A DNA stretch of 64,000 nt from contig WMKJ01000001.1 of NCBI GenBank assembly GCA_009733715.1, positions 124,001 through 188,000 on the forward strand, written 5' to 3'. The DNA comes from Herpomyces periplanetae. Taxonomy: Eukaryota; Ascomycota; Laboulbeniomycetes; Herpomycetales; Herpomycetaceae. Below, piece after piece: positions 1 to 11,625 of the stretch. A model generated the notes under the pieces. The model made no database searches, was not told the origin of the DNA, and saw only the letters and a list, made by a program, of their open reading frames with translations. A program made the position numbers and the translations under genes. How positions within the stretch are numbered: the stretch's first letter is position 1; every line of letters starts with the position of its first letter.

Positions 1-3000
1 ATCATGAAAATGCCAACAACAGCGATTTAGCTGCGGGGATGCCAGATGAGGAAGTGGAAATTGAATCAATAGCATTAGTCGACCTGGATTTACTAGGGAA
101 TATTCGATGGGCTAGCTCCTCGTGGATTGACGTGATTGGAAGGTCTGCGGAAGATTCACTTGGCAAGAATATAGCGGAATTTGTGATTGAGGAAGATAAA
201 CAAGTGTTTAGTTTGGGCATTGAAAGTCTACGACAAAATGAAAATCGTAGTCAGATTATTAAATTCTTTGCTTCTCTAGGGCCTAGGTCCAAATTGAATC
301 GGAAACGATCAACCACATCTGAACTTCATATCGATTCAGCCAAACCAGAAGACCATGGGAAAAGTGGAACAGATATTTCCAACCTCTTGTGTGAGCCTCA
401 GGTTGAACTTGAAGCCCAAGGAATTATGGTTTACAACAGAGCCGCTGAAAGTGATAACCATGTAAGTGCTAAATACCAATTTAATTAGAATATGGTGTTA
501 TTGAATAACGCTAATTCTCTGAGAAAAGAGTATGTGGATGATTCGACCTGCTCCTAGGCAAAAGTCAGTACTCGACTTACCGGAATTAGCCATCAAATCA
601 TTAGGGGTGGGCGCTGAAATGCTAGCTCAGTATTTGAATCAGATAGTTGCATCGGCGCATGGAAGTGAGACTATTGAGCCTCACTCTCCCGTAATATGTC
701 GAATTTGTGAGCGGCATATCCCACCATGGTGGTTTGAAAAGCATACAGGGTTATGCGCTTTGGAGCACAAGGCAGAATCACAAGTGCAAATGGCACATGA
801 AGAATTGGTTGAGCACCGAAGTCTGATTGTTGAACTATTGGCTACTTTAAAAGGACATACGGAAACCATTCTGCCCGAGAGCAATACCGGGGACAGTTTA
901 AAACAGAATAACGAGCTTACACAGCTTACAGGAGATATGAAATTTCCCGAATATCAAGGATATCGAATAAATATTTGCTCGAAAATGCGAGACACTATGA
1001 TATCAAGACGAACCGATACACTGGAAACTAAAGACAATATTAACAAAGACTATATTGGTACCGGCGTTTCTGCGGACAAAGTAATGGAGGGCTTGTTAGA
1101 CCTTTGTGACACTGCTCTGGAGATAAACACACCCATAGTGAAAGAAGATGTTGAGGAATGGGATGGTGAAGAGCATGTATATGAAGTGAGATGTCAATCT
1201 CCAAATTCTGAAGAAAGAATTTTACAAGTTATGGAGTGGCAGTGTTGGGGAGACTGCTGTGGCATTGATGATCGAGGACTGGTATTACTTAGTGAAGATA
1301 GCGGAAAATTAGCTAAAGCCAAGGTTGAGGCAGTGATTCGTTTACGTCGAATACTTGAATATTCCGAGCGAGTTCGAATGGAGTACGTAGCCATTGTTGA
1401 AGAGAGTATTGAAAACGCAATGGCTCGAGCTGCCCGGATACGGGGCGAGTTAATGTCAGGAGACGATAGTGAAGTTGAAGACCACGGATCTCAAGTTGGC
1501 CGCAGTAGTCAATTGGAGTATTACGGAAGTGAATTTTCCGAAGGAACAGCAGGTGGAGGTGGATGCGGAGGTAGTCTAATCGGTGGAGGAAGTGGTGGAA
1601 GTAAAAGATTTGGCGTACAGTCTGTATGCGGGTGGGGGGGCGTTTTTGATAGTGACATTGGTGGTGAAAGTGACACTAGCATGCGGTCATCATTATTTTC
1701 TGGAAGAAGGGCTGAATCACCGTGCTCAGAAGTATCATCAAGATTGGCCAGTTCCCACGGATGGAAACGAAGTATTATAGTGGGATCAATATCTACAAAC
1801 GGAGGCAATAGCAGCGGAGCAGTTGTTGGAGGTAGAATAATGGGTAATCAACCCGGATCTCCATTGAAAGTTACCAAACATCGTGGAAGTGGAGTTGAAT
1901 GGTGGGGCAGTACACCGTTACCGACATCCGTTTCCAACAGTGAACATTCTGGATCGGGACAAGCTTCACCGATTGTTCACGGTCAGCATTTGTGGAGCGG
2001 AGGACCGTATGAACATCATCGGCGGGAATCATCAGTTAATTGGTCTGACGTTGGGGGAACAAACAACGGTGGACGTACACCAGTCTCACCAAGGCTTGTA
2101 CCGTTAATTGCAAATGGGCAGGGAAGGTCAAATTCTCCGTCAATTCGGGATTTTGCAATTATCAAACCCATCAGCAAGGGTGCATTCGGCAGTGTATACT
2201 TATCGAAGAAGAAATCGACGGGTGATTATTATGCAATTAAGGTTCTGAAAAAAGCGGACATGATTGCAAAAAATCAAGTGCGTAATGTGAAGACAGAGAG
2301 GGCAGTGATGATTTGGCAAGGAGAAAGTGAGTTTGTTGCCAAACTGTTCTGGACATTTTCCAGTAAAGACTATCTATTTCTTGTGATGGAATATATGAAC
2401 GGAGGTGATTTGGCTACATTAGTCAAGGCATTAGGTGGCCTACCGGAAGACGGAACGATGAAGTACATGGCAGAGATAGTATTATGTGTAAGCGATCTGC
2501 ATGGGAGGGGAATTGTTCACCGAGATTTGAAGCCGGAAAATTTACTGATTGACCAACATGGTCATCTTAAACTTACGGATTTTGGACTATCAAGGATGGG
2601 AATGATTGGTCGGCAAAAACGGGCTTTAAGTCGCAAATGTGATGAGCCCATGCCAGATTTACTAGGCCCAGGTGGATGGAGATACAAATTACCGGATGAG
2701 CTAAATAGTGGAGGTGGAAATAGTTGCGGAGGGGGTGGAGGATGGAACATGCCATGGGTCGGAGTTAGTGGCAATGGAGAATCTTGGAATAATGCATGTG
2801 TAGGAGGAGGAGAGGATGAAAGAGTAGCGACGGAATTTGGCGGACTGAGTGGGTTTACTAGTGAAGATGACGAACAACGTATGGGTGAAAAGAACTATGC
2901 ACTTTTCAAACCCGAGGAAGGAGGTCGATTTGTTGGTACGCCGGATTATTTGGCACCTGAGACGATTAAAGGAGTGGGACAAGACGAAATGAGTGATTGG

Positions 3001-4350
3001 TGGTCAATGGGATGTATTATGTTTGAGATGATATGCGGATATCCACCGTTCCACGGAGACACACCGGAAATTGTATTTGAGAATATACTGGAACGGCGAA
3101 TTGACTGGAGTAAAGTAGGTGGAATATCAGAATGCGGAATTGACCTTATGAAAGGATTACTTTCACACGATGTAAAGGAACGTTTAGGATCACAAAATGG
3201 GGGAAAAGAGATCATGGAACACGGATGGTTCGAGGGACTGAATTGGAGTGAAGTCCGTAAGGCTGAACCATTTTTCGTTCCTGCGCCTGAAAATGCCGAA
3301 GATACGGAATATTTTGATCTAAGAGGAGCACAAATTCAGGATTTTAAAGGACAGTTTGATGAGGGATGTGGGAAAAATGAAGATAATATTGGGGAAAAGT
3401 TGGGCGATGCGGGACGAGGTTACGGTACTGGAGCAGACGAAAGTATTTTAAGTGGTGGTAGCGGTGATGGAGATAACATGGACAATAAAGGCCATGATTG
3501 TGAAGGATGTGATGGTGGAGGAGAAGTTAGATCAGTAATCAAGTATCCCGGAGTTGCGGGTAATAATGTGGAACGAAACAGACGATTGAGCGAGCCAGTT
3601 GGAAAGGATGATTTTGGGAATTTTTCATACAAGAATCTTGGAGTGCTTAAAAAAGCAAATCTTCAGGTTATTGAAAAATTGCGAGCTCAAACGGAACAGC
3701 AAAAATCAGGGGGGGAGGGAAGAAGTGAAACACCATCACCAGCAAGTCCCAAAGTAATTGTTGGTGAAGATGAGTTATGCGTACCGGTCAATAGTATTCG
3801 GCAAAGTAGCATGCCAATCTGTTTGGGATGGGGCAGGACAAGATCACAAACGACGAGTCTTTACGATGAATGGTCAGAGGTTGGAAGTAGTATGGGTTGT
3901 GGGGGAGGAAGTTTGGGAGAGGAGAGGTTTCGGGTGGCGATGAAGTTGGAGCTAGATAAGATACGGGATTTGGGAGGAGGGGATAGTTGGGTGTTAATTT
4001 GTGAGGAGAATTGGGTTAGCCGATGGATACTGGAACAAAACATTGCAAAGATGGGATACAAAAGTGTTACGGTACGAAGTGGAAGTGAGGCAGTGGAACG
4101 GGTTATGGGAGGACGAAAGTTTAAAGCTATATTAATAGAGTACAGTTTGGGAGAAGGGAATATGAATGGACAAGACATTGGAAGATTGATACGCGAGACA
4201 AAGAATATTAATTCTCGGACTAATCTAATTATGGTTACGGGCTATTTTAAAGGGGAAAAAGCACCGGAACCGTTTGACTATCTGATCAAGAAGCCACCAA
4301 CATTGAAAAAGTTAGAGCAAGCGTTTAAAAGGATCAAGAGGAATGAGTAA
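1..4350 (+). CDS. RIM15: Rim15-type PAS/AGC kinase with C-terminal receiver domain (5' partial)
   Basis: The frame is open to the left edge, so the gene starts outside the window. Exons are <1-461 and 529-4350. The intron at 462-528 has a GTAAGT donor and joins a PAS domain (around 69-560) in frame to the conserved MWMIRPAP block. Then come a Cys/His zinc-finger-like segment (CRICERHIPPWWFEKHTGLC, about 694-753) and an AGC kinase (about 2149-3300). The kinase shows a glycine loop (KGAFGSVY), catalytic Lys (YAIKVLKK), HRDLKPEN, TDFGLS and GTPDYLAPE. A degenerate receiver domain lies at about 3985-4330. In yeasts Rim15 integrates PKA, TORC1 and Pho85 signals and promotes quiescence by phosphorylating Igo/endosulfine proteins; that role is inferred here. 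Odd points are a long Gly-rich insert in the activation segment and Glu at the receiver phosphoacceptor position. Identity is secure from domain order. Confidence 0.93.
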
Positions 4351-4363
4351 TGAAGTTGGGAGG

Positions 4364-4954
4364 TTATTGGGCGAAATTACGGCGTTTTGCGATATGGTCA
4401 AGGATATCTTGTAGATCGGTGTCAGATATTTTTGAAGCGAGGCTCGGGACGAGAGTTTTGGCCTCATCGGCAGTTTCAGGGCAAAGGGAAACGAGCTGAG
4501 CACGCTCAAAGTATTGCAAATGAGCGGCGTTGGTTTCCAGCATGCGTGATAAAGCTTGTACAGTTTCACGGTCCTTGAAACGCACAAAAGAATCGAGATA
4601 AGCTTGCATTTTTTGTAGAGTTCTAAATGAGTGTGAAAGTATAGCAAAAAGGTCAAGGGTGGGTTAACGGAAGATCGTGAAGATATACAATGGAGGCGTA
4701 TACTGATAGGGGAGAGAAATATGTGTATATGTGAGAGTGTACTTAAATTACCAGAGGAATTTAAAGCGAGATAGTCAAACGTACTCAGTTTCGACAAAGT
4801 GTTGTCTGCTTTTTAAGCGATTAGCGATCATGACGTTGATGAGGACGCGAGCTTCGCTTAAGTTGAGCGTAGGGACGTTGTCAAATTCTCCCAGTGAGAG
4901 TGTAGAGTTGGCCTCTTCTTCTCCACGAAGGGTGCTCATGGAAGCGTGGGTCAT
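4364..4954 (-). CDS. RPB4: RNA polymerase II subunit Rpb4
   Basis: Two exons, 4954-4785 and 4622-4364, give a 142-aa protein. The intron (4784-4623) has a GTACGT donor and TTTAG acceptor, and the join restores the family motif ETETLQKMQAYLDSFVRFK. The C-terminal half carries the Rpb4 signature LCPETADEAKTLVPSL followed by the helix ending near RRNFAQ. Rpb4 pairs with Rpb7 to form the stalk of Pol II, acting in initiation and in coupling to mRNA decay. The chosen start is the Met of MTHASMSTLRGEEE; upstream in-frame residues look non-conserved. Length agrees with human POLR2D (142 aa). The stop codon lies 13 bp from the convergent RIM15 stop. Confidence 0.93.
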
Positions 4955-5089
4955 GGTGGATGCGGGAGGGGGGGGGGTGCCGATATAGCGAGCCTCAAGG
5001 GGAGAGAATGAACTAATGTTGAAGGGGGAAAAACGTTGCGCAGAGAGTTGCTGGCGAAAGAGGGAGTAAAACAAAGCGGAGCCCAGGAA

Positions 5090-5290
5090 TGAGATGTATA
5101 CGAATGCGGGCAGACGGGCGGGCAGGTGGATGAGCGAACGGGTGGGCGAACGAGCGGACGAACGCGGAGGCCTGCGTACTTACGTACTTGCGTGTGCGTT
5201 CCAGCTCGGACCGGCAATCCGGGGGCTCGGCCCGTGCTGCAAGCGGGTTCGGCTACGAGCTACTTCGGGTCTAGCGGCGTGGCGTGCCAT
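5090..5290. promoter_or_regulatory. GC-rich core upstream of RPB4 with degenerate short repeats
   Basis: The gap between the RPB4 start and the LRG1 stop contains a GC-rich stretch, strongly purine-rich on the plus strand at about 5100-5170, with repeated cgaacg, gggcg and gcgg units. It sits 140-330 bp upstream of RPB4 on that gene's strand, so it is probably its promoter core. This is inferred from position and composition; no defined factor site was recognised. The plus-strand ORF that crosses it is low-complexity and is not called as a gene. Nothing else was recognised in 4955-5409. Confidence 0.35.
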
Positions 5291-5409
5291 ATTACAGTAT
5301 TACGTGGACAAGCCAGACTCTTCTTCAGGTTTGTGGGGGTGTATGGGTGTGTACGTGTTAAAAAAGATTAATTCTGAGAAACAAAGTCAATGTACAAGCA
5401 AGACAGATT

Positions 5410-8400
5410 TCATGCAGCGTGCAACGAAGGAGCAGGGGGATGATGGGACTGGGCTAACGAAGTATTGGAAGAAGATAATAAATGAGACAATTTTTTCAGC
5501 AATTCTTTCGTCGTAGGCGGCGATGACGGCGAGTATCGTGATAAGTTATTAGCTAGAATAATATTGCGAATCTGAGCGGGAACTTTGGCAAAATCTTCAT
5601 TAAAAAGAATCAAATTGTAAACTAATTCAATAGAGTGAAACGAAGTTGTTGTGGATGAGTTCATATTAGCAGAAGCTGCCGTTGCTGCCGCTGCTGAAGT
5701 AACGCCGTATGAATGATTATTAGAGTCATATGTATTACCCATGGGCTGTGATGAGGATCCTGAACTAGACCATTTTCCATCTTTTTCATGAATAATATTT
5801 GGAGCAATAACCGTAGCAAGATTATGCAAATCCATTTTAGATCCCGACTCTTCATCAACAACGTGAAATGATGCTACCCAGTTGAAAAAACAGAATATTA
5901 CTTCCATTGTATCACGATGAGATTTGGGTAACAAACAACATGTCAAGTGTAATATGTTTCTGCGTAATTCTGTATTTTCGATTTCTATTTATCAAGTGCA
6001 AAATTGTTAGCATAAACCTCACCATCTGAACCATCGTAAAAATTCAAACTTACTCGAAGCATATATCCACAATTTATGCAGCCTAACCGTAAGTATTGGA
6101 TCGGGTAATTCGCGTAAGAATTTTTTTAGCAGAGCCGCTGCTTGGATGGGATTCTCTTTCATTAAATCTACCGATTCACAGCCCTCTTTATCAATTTTCA
6201 TCGCCAATTCATTCAATTTGCGTATATTCCCATTCTTCCGAAACACCCCCTCCATCGACATATCCATACTTCTCATCGCTGATACCAGTTCCTGAACTAT
6301 CGCCGGAACTCTTACTGACCCAGGTCCAACTACATCTGTACTTTCTGCACCATCTAATTGAATAATTGTAGAAAGCTCTTTTCCAAAAATTCCTCCTCGA
6401 TACTGTTTACTCGTTCCAACACTGCCGGTGTTCCCATTCTCATGTCCTGCATGACCATCACCAATTGCTAATCCAGATATGTCTTTATCTCGATGATTGG
6501 TAAACGGGTAAATTCTATTCCAGAAATTTTTTCGTTGGTTCTCAATCATTGACCGAAGTTCCTCTAAACTAAATTCCGGTATAAGTTCATGGATAATCAT
6601 TACTGCAATATGTTTAATCATGAAATATTCAAGTGATGATTGTTGGGAAAAGTATATTTTTTCTTCATTTCCTGCTTTATCAATTCCAGATCCTCCTGCT
6701 GTAGTATATGTCGTCGTTTTATTTAACATCGTCGTTCCCGTTAATGTCGTTAATTTGTCCGCCTTTAACTTTTTTGACACCAACTTTGCTCGCGGTCCAT
6801 CCCCAATTAAATGGTCGCCTGCGAACCGGGCTGCGTTCGGTCTTAATTGTTTAGCTTGTTCACGAGCAAATAATCTAGGTAAATCATCAAGTACTGGTCC
6901 TGTCGTAAGCGAATTTTCTTCTCTATTCCCTGCTACTATTCTTTGACTTTGTGTCGATTTCTGCTCGATAATATGAATTAATTCACTCTCATCTCGAATT
7001 CTATCCTCTCTTCCTCCATTACCACTACCACCACTTCCACTACCGTGACCTCCCATCGCAGATCCCGGTCGTGCTGATATTCCCTCGGGGAAATTAAGAA
7101 TTCGTGATGATCGTGCTTGTTGTGCTGTATTCGAAAGCCGTTTATCCAGTCGCACTGAACGCATTCTTGAAATGTTCCCTAAGCTCTCTCGGTAGTAATT
7201 TGTTTCATCATCATCGTCACCTCGTTCGATTGATCCACTTTGCTGTCGAATTTGTGCCAACAATCTGGCATGCGCTACTTTAAGTAAATGCGAATAATTC
7301 TGTAGCCTTGATGCCAAAAAGAATACATTTTTCACTCCATTCGGTACATCTACCCCACATCGTTCACAGTATACTCGTTCATTACGAGCATCCCATAAAA
7401 CCTCCTTAACATTATCACAAATTTCTTGACATCCACTACACTTTAAACATCCAATGTGAAATACCATCAATCGTGCTCGCGAAAAATCCGAAAAAATTGT
7501 CTCATCTTCTGTCGGATAAGTGCATCCCCCGCAGCGATCGCTTGCACCCCGTACTAGAATACTTAATTCATGAACACTCGGTGTACCTGATGCTTCCAAC
7601 TTATCATCTAAACCATTAACGTGACTCAAAAATAACTTTACTGCACCCTCTTTGCCACTAACATGTTCGTGCCGTAATGCGCCCTGAAGGCATATTCGAA
7701 TCATTAACTTCAGGTAATGCGCTAAGCCCGTAACTAATGTTAAAAGATCCTGGCTTACACCTCCTCCACCTTGACCGCCCGTTTTAACGGAATCTGCTAA
7801 CAGTGAGAAAAATCCGACTAATCGTTTGCATAGTACTTTGGCCTCTCTTTGATAATGAAACTCAATTCTGCTTTCAGCACATAACCTTTCAACTTCTGTA
7901 CATCCATTAAATAACACTTCACAATGTGTAATGAATAGTCGCGCTGAGGAAATACTCTCGCTCACGGCTCCGTGACTAACTTGAAGAAGCATGTCCGATA
8001 TCCGTGCAGCTGATTTCTCCTCGTACACCGATAATGACACCCAGATAAAGTGAACCTTTCCTTCAACCTCTTCTTCCTCTCGAAAAACTCTTTCCCGTTC
8101 CTCGTTACTAACGTTTCCCTTAACGCAACATTCTTCTTTCTTTGACTTATTACTCGCTCCACTACTATCCCCATTGTTTGATTCTTTCGAGCATAAACAT
8201 ACGTTCCAAAACTTGTGGATCATATAACATTCTGGATGCCAATGTTGATATGCACCACTTCTGAATAACTCGATAAATTGTTTTAATATTGACCCTTGAC
8301 ATCCATTACACTTAACGGCAAAACCTCTTGAGTAGTGGTAATGACAAAATACTTTTCCTTCATGCTCATAGTAACTATCTTCTTCCCCGAATGCCAAATC

Positions 8401-8931
8401 ACACCACGAGCATGTAAAATGATCAATGTGGAACTTTTTATCGATCGCAGTAATATAAGATCCACGGAGAGCACCTCCACATGCGTCGCAAAGTAAGTTT
8501 AATCGAGCGAAATAGTCCCGTTCACATAAAGCGTATTGATGACCGGGCCTCGACTCGTCATCACGAGGAAAAAATTTCGATGCGACTACTTTGTCACAAT
8601 CATGACATGTAAAACAGTTTAAATGCCATAACTCTCCCAATGCCCGAACAAACTGACCATGCAATGATAATCCACATTTAGCACAAGTCCGCCCTACTCG
8701 ACGTTCTTCTAGTCGGCCCACTTTATCACCTTCACGCATGCTCATTTCACTACCTCTACCGCCAACACCACGGCCAGTAACACTATCACTGCTGCTGTTA
8801 TGGTTAACGTCAGTCAACGTATTACTTTTAACGGGAATGCCAGGTTTCCTTCCACTGTCAACACCGCTCTCTCGCCCGGCTAGTGGCGTCCACTCTCCGC
8901 TTTCACTGGTAGAAAGAAATGTGCTCGCCAT
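5410..8931 (-). CDS. LRG1: LIM-domain Rho GTPase-activating protein (Lrg1-type)
   Basis: Exons 8931-6054 and 5969-5410 encode 1145 aa. The intron (6053-5970) has a GTAAGT donor and ATACAG acceptor. It interrupts the RhoGAP domain, and splicing restores the LTCCLLPKSHRDTMEVIF helix. The N-terminus has two complete LIM domains (from C83 and C148) and part of a third (from C208); another zinc-binding LIM-like unit lies near 7320-7545. The RhoGAP domain is at about residues 860-1070, with the arginine finger R898 in EGVFRKNGN. Lrg1 proteins inactivate Rho1 and so restrain beta-1,3-glucan synthesis and the cell-integrity pathway at sites of growth or fusion. The start is the first Met before a disordered tail. 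Poly-Gly and poly-Ala/Asn runs occur in linkers. Rga-type GAPs are the alternative, but domain order fits Lrg1 better. Confidence 0.9.
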
Positions 8932-9032
8932 GATGAAGCTGTTGATACAACTTGTCCACCGACATAAATCCCTAACACTTCACTTTCACATCCTCCCTCC
9001 ACTCTGATCCTTCTGTAAACTAATTAAATCCT

Positions 9033-9794
9033 ATGCAGGTGACGATTATTCAACCCTCGAGCAAAACAATCCACTTAGAGTGTAAAGCTCTACAAACGGG
9101 TTTGAACGGTAGAGAGTTTACGAATCCCCGTTTTAACGTAGGCACAACCTGGTTCACGAAGGAGTACGTGTGCACTGATGGATACGAGCTGAAAGTTTTT
9201 TGTCGATTAACGGTAAGTGACTTGAAAAAAGAGAGAAAAAGGGGTAAAAGTAAGGTGAGATATATGAGAGGTAAGGTAATAATCGTAACGGTAAAATTTG
9301 AACAATCCACCGGTAGATTAAGTGAAAGACGGGTAATTTTCCCGAGAAATGTTGGTAGATATCCCCGCCCACCCGTGCCCGATAATCCGTAAACTATGAT
9401 GAGCAAACTCCACTTTACACTTGAGCGCGCCGAGGTTCTTCGCTCACGTCATGTATCGCACACCACTACGAATGAATTGCCACTGATTGGATGTATAGCC
9501 GCTTCACAAAAAAAAGGGTTAACGGATGTCGCTAAGCCGCAAAATTTGGTTATACAGTCTGAAGTTAGAAGAAAAATGGTTGATAAAGACAGTTGTGGTA
9601 GAGAGCGCGTACCCTATCAAAATGTACCCCACATCAAAGTAAGCATACAGATATACGCACACAATCAGGAAAAAGTTCAAATCACTACCCAATCCAAGCA
9701 GGCATTTACTCCACCGACACCCGAAGTCGACTCCACACAAACGATCACCATGAAAGATATAACCTTTTTGAAACAATCATCCAATTCAGATTAG
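9033..9794 (+). CDS. Unrecognised ORF pair, possibly one spliced gene
   Basis: Two ORFs in the same frame (9033-9392 and 9396-9794) are separated by one TAA. So few stops over 254 codons suggests real coding. An intron of 93 or 102 nt starting at a GTAATT donor (9333) and ending at 9425 or 9434 would remove the stop and keep the frame, giving a single basic, hydrophilic protein. I recognise no domain, signal peptide or membrane segment. It is divergent from LRG1, about 100 bp from that start. A recently decayed gene, or two unrelated chance ORFs, remain possible. Confidence 0.35.
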
Positions 9795-10044
9795 AGTGAG
9801 GTACAGAACAATATTTTTAAGCTTCGAGGAGCTTAAATAGTAAAATGATTAACGGATTAAATGGAATAAGATGTGAATATAAATATGAGAGAGTACTTGA
9901 ATAAGTTTGAAATAAAGGGAAAAGAAGTATAGGAAATCCCGATATGAAAGAAGCAATAAGGGATAGGAGAGTATATATTTGTGTTTTCAAAGGTGATGAT
10001 GGTTTGGAAGATTAGAGAATTAGATATGAAAAGAATCAAAAATG

Positions 10045-10165
10045 AGTGCCTACGCCTACACCTACACATGCACGTACGAACGCAAACGGACACACGTACA
10101 CGCACACGCACTCCCACACATACGCATACAAACTCACATCAACACGAACACGAACACACTTTAGT
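10045..10165. repeat. Degenerate CA/CG-rich simple repeat
   Basis: An interrupted run of cac/cgc/tac units (for example cacacgtacacgcacacgca) about 120 bp long. It is low-complexity and the ORFs that cross it are artefacts of the repeat. Confidence 0.6.
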
Positions 10166-10439
10166 TCACGTTCACGGTTAGAAAAAAGCACACAAACCTC
10201 GAATACAAAGTGTCACTCAAGGTTAAAGGACTCGAAATAGATATAAAAATTGGGGTTAGGTTAAGATAACCTTAAGTAAAAAAAGAGGAAATGGGCATGA
10301 TATATAATTTAAGTATCCACAAAATATTTGGAGAAGAAGAAGGAAAAGGAGGAGGATGGGATGAAGTTTGGAAGAAAATTCTTAACGAGAGAAAGATGAA
10401 ATTCTTAAGAATGAATCCCATAAAGCATTTCCAACAATA

Positions 10440-10720
10440 AATCTTCCCACCAAACGTCGCTCCGGCTACTCGCGCCCCCAAACTCCGCGCGCCTTACTAA
10501 GCATCTGTACCCCAGCCCGATTAGGTAAGCTTTTCCGCCGGCCCGCGGTTTTTCCGACCCAGTTTGGGGATTTTGCCGGTGTTTCTCCGTGCTGCACTTC
10601 GCCACATTTCTGTGCGCCACACCGCGTTACCGGAGTTCCGGCTGCCTTCCTGGTATGCCGTGTGCTCCGGTATGCCGTTTCCAAACTCGATAATCTTCCG
10701 GGTCCAAACTCTATTCAATT
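10440..10720. promoter_or_regulatory. Orphan GC-rich island, promoter-like or RNA gene
   Basis: About 280 bp that is far richer in G+C and CpG than its surroundings, including an inverted repeat TACCGGAG/CTCCGGTA with about 34 nt between arms and a repeated GGTATGCCGT. It resembles the GC cores upstream of RPB4, the Azf1-type gene and TUP1, but no gene flanks it in the expected direction. I tested it by eye for RNase P, SRP and C/D snoRNA signatures and saw none. Confidence 0.35.
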
Positions 10721-11625
10721 ATTCCACACTTGATAAGAACTTCTTGTCTTTCCCAATTTATTTATACTCTTTAATGAGTCCACTATTTCACCATCTACTC
10801 TCTATACTCTTCCATTCAAAATACTTCTCAACCCCTCTTTTACTTATCCCCCCATCTCCTCGCCCAAACCACCCATCCTCCTCCCCCGTAAATCACGTGA
10901 ATTGTCGAATTTTGACAAACTTTTCTTCCATGTTTAACTGCTTGATCGTGAGTGAATTTATAAAATGTATTAATCTCAGATGTACTTTGATAAATTTAAT
11001 TCAATACCCAGTTACCTTGTCCTTTTGTTACGTCTTTTTACTTTTTCACTGCATATTTACAAATTTATTCATTAACTACTGCTACCCCGTCTTCAATAAA
11101 TCACTGTTTTCCCCAATAATCCCCTAATATTTATTGTATATACACTAAATCAACTGATTTATCTATTCCAATCCTTTTGTAATCCGGAAAATAATTTTAT
11201 CTACCACCAAATTTAACTCAATTCTATCAACTTTTACCTCTATTCATTCCTTCTATCCAACTATCTCACGGATATCCGTCATGTGTACACTCAAACATAC
11301 TATCTCGTATTACTATTCTTCCTTCGATAAACTAATCTAGCCTAACATACTCAGACTAGCTAGTAATTCATACCCATCCTATTTGAAAAGTTTGGTTCAC
11401 ATTGAATACATCTGTAAATTCACACATAATCTTGTACACACCCATGCCTTCGTGCATGCATATTCGTGGTGTATATGTACATTAATCACACATAAAACTC
11501 TCACTTTACCCTCTACCATACTTTTCATTTCATCAGACAACCTTCCAACATACTACTTTCATGCGTCCCAACTCGATTACTCGTGTGTACACCCACCCTC
11601 AATAATCTCCTCAATCATAATTCTT

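Larger units (their letters stand above)
9795..11625. other. Gene-poor span with composition switch
   Basis: No convincing gene. The left part (9795-10430) is purine-rich on the plus strand. Then comes a GC-rich core (10440-10720). The right part (10720-11625) is pyrimidine-rich. ORFs here lack conserved motifs and follow the base skew. A TCACGTGA palindrome lies at 10893-10900. Confidence 0.5.

Noticed and set aside
5094-5516. 140-codon plus-strand ORF between RPB4 and LRG1
   Set aside because: Arg/Gly/Glu-rich start comes from the GC repeat core and the 3' part overlaps the LRG1 exon on the other strand.
10564-11127. 187-codon plus-strand ORF
   Set aside because: Crosses the GC island into T/C-rich DNA; composition is explained by skew and no family is recognised.
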